From the NCBI GenBank assembly GCA_029204225.1, contig CM055104.1, forward strand, positions 47,128,451-47,192,450: 64,000 bases of DNA, in the 5' to 3' direction. A model generated the notes under the pieces. The model worked only from the letters and a program-made list of their open reading frames with translations, was not told where the DNA came from and made no database searches. This document shows, one piece after another, positions 39,401 to 48,400 of the stretch; position 1 is the first letter of the stretch; the number at the start of each line of letters is the position of its first letter. A program made the position numbers and the translations under genes. This DNA is from Diphasiastrum complanatum (lineage: Eukaryota > Streptophyta > Lycopodiopsida > Lycopodiales > Lycopodiaceae).

Positions 39401-42400
39401 GACGGATGTCCAAAAGATTCTACTGGCAGATTTACACTTAGATGGCAAGGCAACTACTTGGTGGTGGACATATTCACAAGATGACGCTCAACCCTTTTTT
39501 AACTAATTAGATAGCAATCCAACAGACCATCGGAGAGGCTATGATTGATTACTCAGCAACAAAGTTCATTTCACAGCTTAAATCAGACATGTACAATAGC
39601 TGCATATCGTGATGTGTTCTGGAGCTCTCTTAACTATTTACTGATCTAAAAGTTGAGGAGATCATTTCATGTCTTATAGCTGCATTGAGAGGGCCACTCA
39701 GGTATGGCCATGGCTGTGCCTTCGTCTTCTACTTTGCAACATGAAGTATCCAGATCAGCAATTACGTGGCTCCAAGTCTTCAACATGTCCCACTTCATTG
39801 GAGTATGCTTATGCACTTCTAGTGCTACTGCTACCACTGTTGATATCGCTTCTGCTATTACTAATGCTATAGAGGTTACTTTGGATTTAGCAGGAGATAT
39901 ATTTCCATTGTTCGCAAGGGACAAATGCACATACTTCATGGCATTGATTCTCAGGAAGATTCTCACCTCATCTCTTGAAAAACAACATCTAAGTGCCTCT
40001 CAAAAGCTTATTGTGCATCTTTACTTAGTGTGCATAAAGGAGATACAGACGAGGCATCAGCGTCATCACATTTCCCAAGCTGCCAGAGACTTGTTACAAA
40101 AGTACCAGCATCTGTTTGAGCCACCAGGTACATTACCACTAGTCTGAGATGTGAATCACTGCATTGACCTATTTCCACACACAATTCTCCAAAACGCCTT
40201 GCTTATATCTAGGTATGATCAATTAGAGATTAAGTGACAGGTCACCAATTTATTGAAAAGAGTTTTGATAGTTTCTAAGAAAGTCGATTTGAAGTTTCTG
40301 TTTTTTTACCTGTTGAGAAAAAAGATGGCACCAGGCGATTATGCATTGGTTATCGCACACTAAACAAGGTTATTGGGCATATTGATATCCTAAACCTATT
40401 AAATTGGGGAACGTTTAATGTATCAAGCCAAAATCTTCATGTCAAACTCCCATGAAAGATCTCCTTTGACCATAGCAATAAGTAACTTATTGCTACCTAT
40501 GATGATTAGATCAACAACAATGAACATAGAGAACAATAATCACTATGTCCTCTTTCTCCCTCAAAACATACAAGTTACAGTTAGATTTACTTCTCTTGAA
40601 GTCATGATTTGTGCAGTAATCATCAATGTGACTGTACCATGTCTTGGGTGCTTGCTTCAACGCGTACAAAGCTTTCTTAAGCTTATATACCATATGCTCT
40701 TTGCCTTCAACCTCAAAACCTTGTGGCTGCTCCAAACCTCTTTCTTCAATTCCCCATTGAGGAAGGCACTTTTAACATCCATTTGTGCATGTCCCAATGA
40801 AAATAGGCTGCCACTGCCAACACGATTCTTATTGATGTCATCTTAGTAATAGGAGCAAAGGTCTCATCATAGTCAAGCCCTTCTTGTTGAGCAAAACCTT
40901 TTGCAACAAGTCTTGCCTTATGCTTCTCTATCTTGCTACTTGCCTGATATTTGGTCCTGTAAACCCATTTGCAACCTAAATGGTTGCTTCCCATCAAGTA
41001 AGTTCACAAGCTCCCATGTGTCATTCTACACAATGGAGTCATACTCCTCTTGTCTAGCAATTTGCCATACATTTACCTTCACGGCTTCATAGAACAATTG
41101 TGGCTGGAATCCATTTTGATTGTATGTAGTTTGTTTCATAGATGCACCGCGATTCTGAATCGCGATCAGAATCGCGATTCAGAAACGCGTTTCAAGATTT
41201 TCCTAGAATCGCGCAGAATCATTTTTTTTTTTTGAAATTTTTTTAGGCAATATGGGTATCAGATGAAAGCTCTGATTGAGAGCATTATGACTGCGTAGTT
41301 TGCCGATTGTTTCGGGTGCAAAACACCAAAAAGTGCGTTTTCACTCAGGGAGTTGGAAGGCCAAATCATGAAGAGGCCTTACCGTCGGGGCCGGGGTCTA
41401 CCGGCAGACCCTGGACCCCGCCGCCCAAACCCCCCACCGGGACCCCCTGTTTCTCGAGGGGCTACCGCCCCCCGAACCCCCTAGAACTTCCTGCTATATA
41501 GACACTGTAGATAAAAATGCTACCGTCCCCCCATAGATAAAAATGGAGTCCAAATGCGCGCCGAGAAGGGCCCAATATTTATGCCCCCAACTATATGCAC
41601 ATTGCACTCACATCTCCAGTGAAACGATTGCAAAAGTGATCCATATAGTTGATAGCCCAAACTGTAGGATTAACATTTACTGAAAACCAGAGCAAATGAC
41701 AACTAGATAGCTACTAAAAATACGATCTGTTTGTGCCTCATCTACTGCACTTCTGAGAGGCAAAATGCTGGTTTGACCATTGATCCCCTAAAAAAATTTC
41801 AGCCATAAGCTATTTTTCCCAAAAAATAAAAAAAAATAAATAAAAATAAATAAAAAAATTTGCGATTCTGGGTTCAGAATCGCGATTCGCGAATTGCAAA
41901 CCCTGCGAATCGCGATTCGCAAATCGCAAACCTAGTGGATCGCGATTCGGTGCATCTATGGTTTGTTTTGCAGATCAAGGACTCTAGCCGTATTGACAGT
42001 CTCATTTATAGAACTCAATATCTCCCAAGCATCACGAGGTCCTTTGGCACACCTAATGTGAGGGATAATCTTATTGTTATGTACCACAATGGTATGACTC
42101 TTAGCATGAGGTGGAATGCTAGGCCACATTGTCGACGACAATTTTAGTGCCACATGTCAACACCTCAGGCTGCCTCATGTCAAAGATCCAAAGAGTGGAC
42201 TATGTTTATGGTGAGATCCACTTGTACTATGTGTATAGAGGTGGAAGAACCTTGTATTATCCAATCAATCTACCCAGGGAGTGGGTGGATGGTATGAACA
42301 TGCTTGAGCTAGGATGAATCTCTAGCCATGATGAGTGCTAGTGAGAGCTGAGTGGATCACCAGTAGTATGGGATGCTGGTTATCGTAGGAGGCTTGATCT

Positions 42401-45400
42401 AGAGATGAGTGCTAGTGAGAGCTGAGTACGATCACCAATAGCATGGGATGTTGATTATCGTAGGAGGCTTGATCAGGATAGTTTTGTCAGCGATTCTGGT
42501 GCACAAGGGTGAATTGGTAATGGCTCTATGGATGGATGGTAATAAAGCGTTCGTCTTCATCTTATGAAGATCTATCTAGTAGATTATAACAAATGGTATC
42601 AGAGCCACCAATTTCCATGTTTAAGGTACATAACATTGCCTCCCCCTTAAAAGGAGATGTAAATACAATTGATCTAGATTCTACCTTATGTTGTTGGTTT
42701 GGAACTAAATCAATGTTTGAAAAGTTCTGCTTTCTTATGTTATCTGAAAAACATTTCCTACGTGGATGATGTGGTTATTCAAAAAAATTTCATTGGTTTA
42801 TCGTGCCTGTCTATTACTGTATAATTCTAATGTAGAAGGTAAAAATTTTAGAAGTCTTAGGCAAGAGTTTTTTTATGTCTTTCCAGAGCAGTTACTTGAA
42901 GGTCTACCTCCTCCTAGGGGTGTAGATCATCATATAGAACTTCTTCCCAATAGTTCCCCTATATCACTTTTCCCATATAGCATGAGCCCAAAGGAAGAAG
43001 ACCTTACACTAAGATTCCCTGTATTACTAACTTAAGAAGGAAGTTCTTAAGGGGGAAGGAATGTTATGTACCTAATGGTATGATTCTGAGGTGAGGGACT
43101 TGCCATGACGCGAAATGCTAGGCCACCTCGTCGATATTTCCGTGCTATGTGTCAACACCTCGAGCTGCCTCGTGCCACAGACCTAAGCACGGACTATGAT
43201 TATGGCGGGAACCACTTGTACTATATGTATATAGAGGTGGGAGAACCCTATATTATCCATTTAGTCTACCCAAGAAGCGGGTGGATGGTATGAGTATGTT
43301 GTGGTTAAGATGCATCTCTAGCAATGGAGATGGAGTGCCAGTGAGAGCCGAGTGCGATCAACCATTATGGGATGTTGGTTATCGTAGGAGGCTTGATCAA
43401 GCCAAAACTATGTCGGCAATTCCGATGCACGAGGGTGAGTAGGTAATGGCTCTATGGATGGGCGGTCATAAAGCCTTCGTCACTTGATTTTTGAAGTTCA
43501 CCTTATGAAGACCAGTCTAGTAGATTATAATAGTCAACAACATTGGCCTAGCGTTCCGCCTCATGGCAAGACCATCACCTCAAAGTCATACCATTATGGT
43601 GCGTGACATTCCCTCCCCCTTAAAAACTTCCTTCTTAAGGTAGGAATCTTAGCCTAAGGTGTTCTTCATTTTAACAAAGTTTTTGCTACATTATCCCTAT
43701 GATAGCAAACTAATAGGAAAATTTTGCAGCCTGTAAATAATGTCATAGATGTGAGTTTCTTATTGTTTTTGTCGTTACCTTTTTAGTAAAATCTGCAAAA
43801 TGTTCATGTGGGCCACCGATGACTAGCTGCCACATAGCACATGCACCTTCCATAGTTGTATCTCAAAACGAATTTTCATGATTTGCCAATGTCAAATACA
43901 AAAGTGAGCAAAGGGAGAAGTTGTCTTTGACTTTTGCAATAGACTTTATAAGCCAATACATACACTTTGTAAGCCAAGCAAAAAAATTGAAAAGGTTTTC
44001 TAATATCCATGATAAGATCATTTGAGCCTAAGCATCATCAATAAACAAATGGTAGGACAACAAAAATAGAGAGAAGAACCACACAATCAACAGGCTAAAC
44101 ATTCAAAGGACATTAAAATCATGTAGGAAACTTTTGCACAACCTAAAACATGAAACTCATAGGAAATAAAATAAATGTCGCCAAAAGTTTTGTGAGGACT
44201 CATATTGTCCCAAGAAAACACGTACAAGATGATCTGCCATTTTCTCAATCTTTTTGTCTTCTATGCAAGTTATGCCACTTCGCTTAAATCCTAGTAGGCA
44301 TTCAAGCCTCCCACCTTGACATTTGCCATGCTCTGGACAAATGATGCAATCATCTAAAATTTCCAACATAAGATAAACCATATTCAGTTGAGCCAATACA
44401 AGATTTCATGATATACAAGATGATTTCTGAAAATCAATCATAGACACTAAGAAGGACACTAAGCTCTATGCATATGCCTACTATATAGTTTATTTAATTA
44501 ACAAACACTTTAAACTACTAACAAAGTGCTACAAAATATGACACAAGTATGTTTCATAGCTAGAACACTAGTCATGCAGACGTAGAATGCAAGCCAAATC
44601 AACATACGATAGATAGAAAATGTAAGGCAAACTCAATAAACAATGAGCAAAATACAAGTAATTGATGTACTTAGGACTTTCTCACAACAATTAGTATAGA
44701 CTATCTCATCAATGTCACCATTACAACTTACGGTACTAGTGTGGATTGGTTGATATTTATAAATCTCCCCATTCCTCTAGTGGACTATGATGGTAGTAGG
44801 CTCCATTGACCTACTAGTAGGGCACATAGGGGTTCCTCTAACCTACTAGCATAGGCCCTCGAGTACAATCACTAATACATGAACATTTATTGCCACAAGT
44901 ACACAAATTGATAATGTACCATGGTCATATAAATGTCATCATCACATGAAATTATGTCACGGAGATACATGACATTGTACCATATATGAAAAAATTAACT
45001 TACTTCTAACACACACACACCCTTTAATGGCTATTTTGTGCTCTCTAGCACCTAGCATATTTCTAAACTCTATGCTTTAGTAGATGTTACACCCAAGGTC
45101 ATCTCAAATTATGATTAGCCAACTCATCTTTTGGGCATGTAAGTAATCAAATGTATTGTATTTACTTAATGTAGTCAAAGGACTGATTGCACAAATGAGC
45201 AATTGTGTTTGTTTATCTCACTGACAGCTTCCAAATGGTCGTAGGACTAATCATCTTGGGTAGACAAATGTATTGTCTACCTTGTAGGATAGTCAATCTA
45301 TCAAAGGGAGTGATAATTTGGGCAAGAAAATGTATTGTTCTCCTTTTGGGACTCTATATCATCTAGTGTAGTTAGGGTTTCGAACACCCAGGGACCATAC

Positions 45401-48400
45401 TTCGCACTTTTACAACTAAGGTTTGTGACATAAAGCATGAAGAAAAACATCATTTGATCCAAAAGCACACATCAAATGGGGATCAAAGTGAACCATAGCT
45501 TGTTTGAGGGAGGAGCTTTCTAAGGGTGCCTTCGCATGTCACATGTGATGACCAAAGGCAAAATTATGAACAAAAGTACCACTTTAGGCAGTCAACTACC
45601 TGGACGATTCTGTGCATGTCATTCAAACAAACTAAAGCATGTTTGCAAAAAGTGATTGCATGAGAAGGAGGTGACCTACCAAGAGGAGGGGACTAAAAAT
45701 AATTCCTAACCCTCTCTCTAGCCAACCTCCATGAAATACTATAAAAGTAGTAAGGCAAGGGAATAGAGATTCATTCACCAATGCGTTCACTTGAGTGCAA
45801 GAAGGAATTGGACACTAGAAGGAGGAGAAGGATCCCTCGAGGATCTAAAGCCTTGGGAGAAGAAGAAAGTGGATTGAAGGTGCCAGCCAAATTTGGAGAT
45901 TCTTATTCTGTTACCTTGTGGTGTGTTTCTTCTCTAATCCTTTAGATATCCACTGCTCTTGTGTGTTGCAAGATTGCAGGATCGTAGCATTGAGCATTCT
46001 TATTCTTTCCTAGCTTGAGGATCTTGCAAGTGGATGCATGAAAATGTAGATCCATTGGGATCTAGTCTACATTATGCTAACTTGCTCATATTGTTCTCTT
46101 TCTTTGGATCCTAGTTAACATTGCATGCCTATCTTGTGATGTAGATAAGTGTATGTTGATGTTAGATTTCATAAGTATACGCATGCAATTTTCTTGGATG
46201 CCAATTGAGACTCATGGCAATAGATTTTAATGAGCATGAGAGGGGTCAAGGATTCTTGTAGAGACAATTCCTATTCACAACAACCATCATGTTAGGAATG
46301 GACTCACTAGGAAGCCAAGCTCTCTAGTTCATTAAGCACAATGTTAGGGAAACGATAAATGCTTGGGCACTAGCTAGGTTCCTATGATGGGAATATGTTG
46401 CACGAATAGTGGAACAACATTTAACTTGTCTACTAGTTTGATTAGTATTGAATGTGAATGATTCTAAAGAACATGATGTAGTTGAGAAAGCAATCCATGT
46501 GTTCAATAGGTTGTGGCCTTGAATGGCATAAATTAATATCTTATGTGATTGTTAGCAATGTTTCACAAATCATCGATTCAATGCCCATCAAATCGTGATT
46601 CCCATTCAAAACGGAATCGGCCAATTCAAATTGGGATTTTTTCAGAATTGAACTTAATGGGAAAAAGAAAAAACCAGAACAAGCGCAAATCCTAGCAGCT
46701 TTTCGAGTTGTTTTCACTCTTATGTAGCAAATGTTGAGAGACGTTTAGAGAGAGAATTTGAGAGAGTTTGAGAGGAGAAAAGGAGAGTTGAGAGAAGAGA
46801 AGAGTGAGGAGAAGGGGAGAGAACACTCACGAGCTAGGGACGAGGGAGAAAATTAAGAGGCCCTGAATACTATAGGGTCTCCGATTATTGAGATATGGTG
46901 ATGCCAAGAGATCTCGCTTGGGATCATGTGACCATTGCAGCAGGATATGGCACCTCGAACACAAAGAAGTGGACATGGAAGTATTACCTACAAGGGTGGG
47001 CACCCTATGAATACAAGCTAATCTTCAATCTACGCGTGGTTATCACATCACCAGTTACCCACAAGCACCAAAAGACAAAGCATTGATTGGTGTCTCATTG
47101 CATGGGCACGATGTTTTTGAGAGCCACTAACACATCTAAGATTGGCACTATGGTGGCAGTCGAGTGCATATTCAAACACACCAAGGATGTTATACAACAG
47201 GTGGGGACACAAAATGTTGTGCAAGTAAATTCTTTGAGCTAGAAATTTGCAACTTGCACGTGCCATGTAAATTGTAATGATGTATCATGTATGATATATC
47301 TCTATTTAATATAATTAAATCTAGATTCTAAGTAGGATATCCTTTCTTATTTGTGACTCGTAACTTGTGAGTAGTAACTTGTGACTTGCATCCAAGAGGG
47401 TCAAATTTAATTAGCTTGTCCAATGATCAACGTCAAATTGTCAATCAATGTTGTGTTGCAACAACCAATTCTTTGGACACCTTGTACTGCGCATTGCCTA
47501 AATCTCTTATTCAAAGACATAGCAAATTTGCCCTAGATCAAGGACATGGTGGACACAACACAATTCTTGGTGAGGTTCATCACCAAGAAACCGAAGGTCC
47601 TATGCTTATAACTTATTCCACCTTGGAGATTCTCAAGCCGGCCCTAGATTTGCATACATGTTCATTGTTTTGGAGCACCTCATGAAGGTGCACATCAACC
47701 TTAGACAGTTGGTTGTATCTAACCATTGGCAAGAGCGGGGCCCATCATGAGAGCCCAAATTTTGGAGATTTGAGTGTATAGTTTTATCATTTGCTTTTTG
47801 AAATGAGAAACAGACTATCGTGACAAGGTGATAATGTCCTGAAAATTACTAATAGAGAGGCCTCCACTATGGGCCTGACATACGAGTTCATGGATAAGTT
47901 GGGGGAGGAGTTGTGGACATGCACGATGATTAGTGCTGAGAGGTATGCTCAATGGCAACTGCCATTGCTAAATTACCTTCTAAGAACTTGCATTTGCAAT
48001 GTATTATGTACATGATGCTAGTAGTACTAGAGTCCTGAATATAGTCCTAAGTGGTTAGAACTTACAATTTACTAGTAAGTACCAACTTTGAAGTTCGTAA
48101 ATTGATTTCCAATTTTTTGTTCTCAAGCTTGGTTCTTGTTTTTTCATTTCATAGGCTCCATGAGACATGGGACAAATGGCAATAGTTCCATCACCCATTG
48201 CATGCCATGGGTTGTATTTTGCACCCATTATGAAGGAGCGACATGGATTCCAAGACAAAGAACATTGAGACAATTGACTCATTTCAGCTTGAAAATTGCA
48301 AATTGGAATTAAAATTCAAAATTTAGCAATAAAATTTGAGTAGCAAGTTGTAACTTGTAAGTAGTAATATTCCAAGTTCAAGAGATCAAAAATCAGGATT

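Larger units (their letters stand above)
42075..43535 (+). mobile_element. Element I: miniature LTR element derived from gypsy
   Basis: LTR (42075-42591), about 470 bp of interior, LTR (43062 to about 43535). The interior keeps the primer site TGGTATCAGAGCC at 42594 and one coding scrap. Gag, protease, most of RT, RNase H and integrase are absent, so it would have depended on a helper. It is inserted in copia H gag. Confidence 0.82.
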
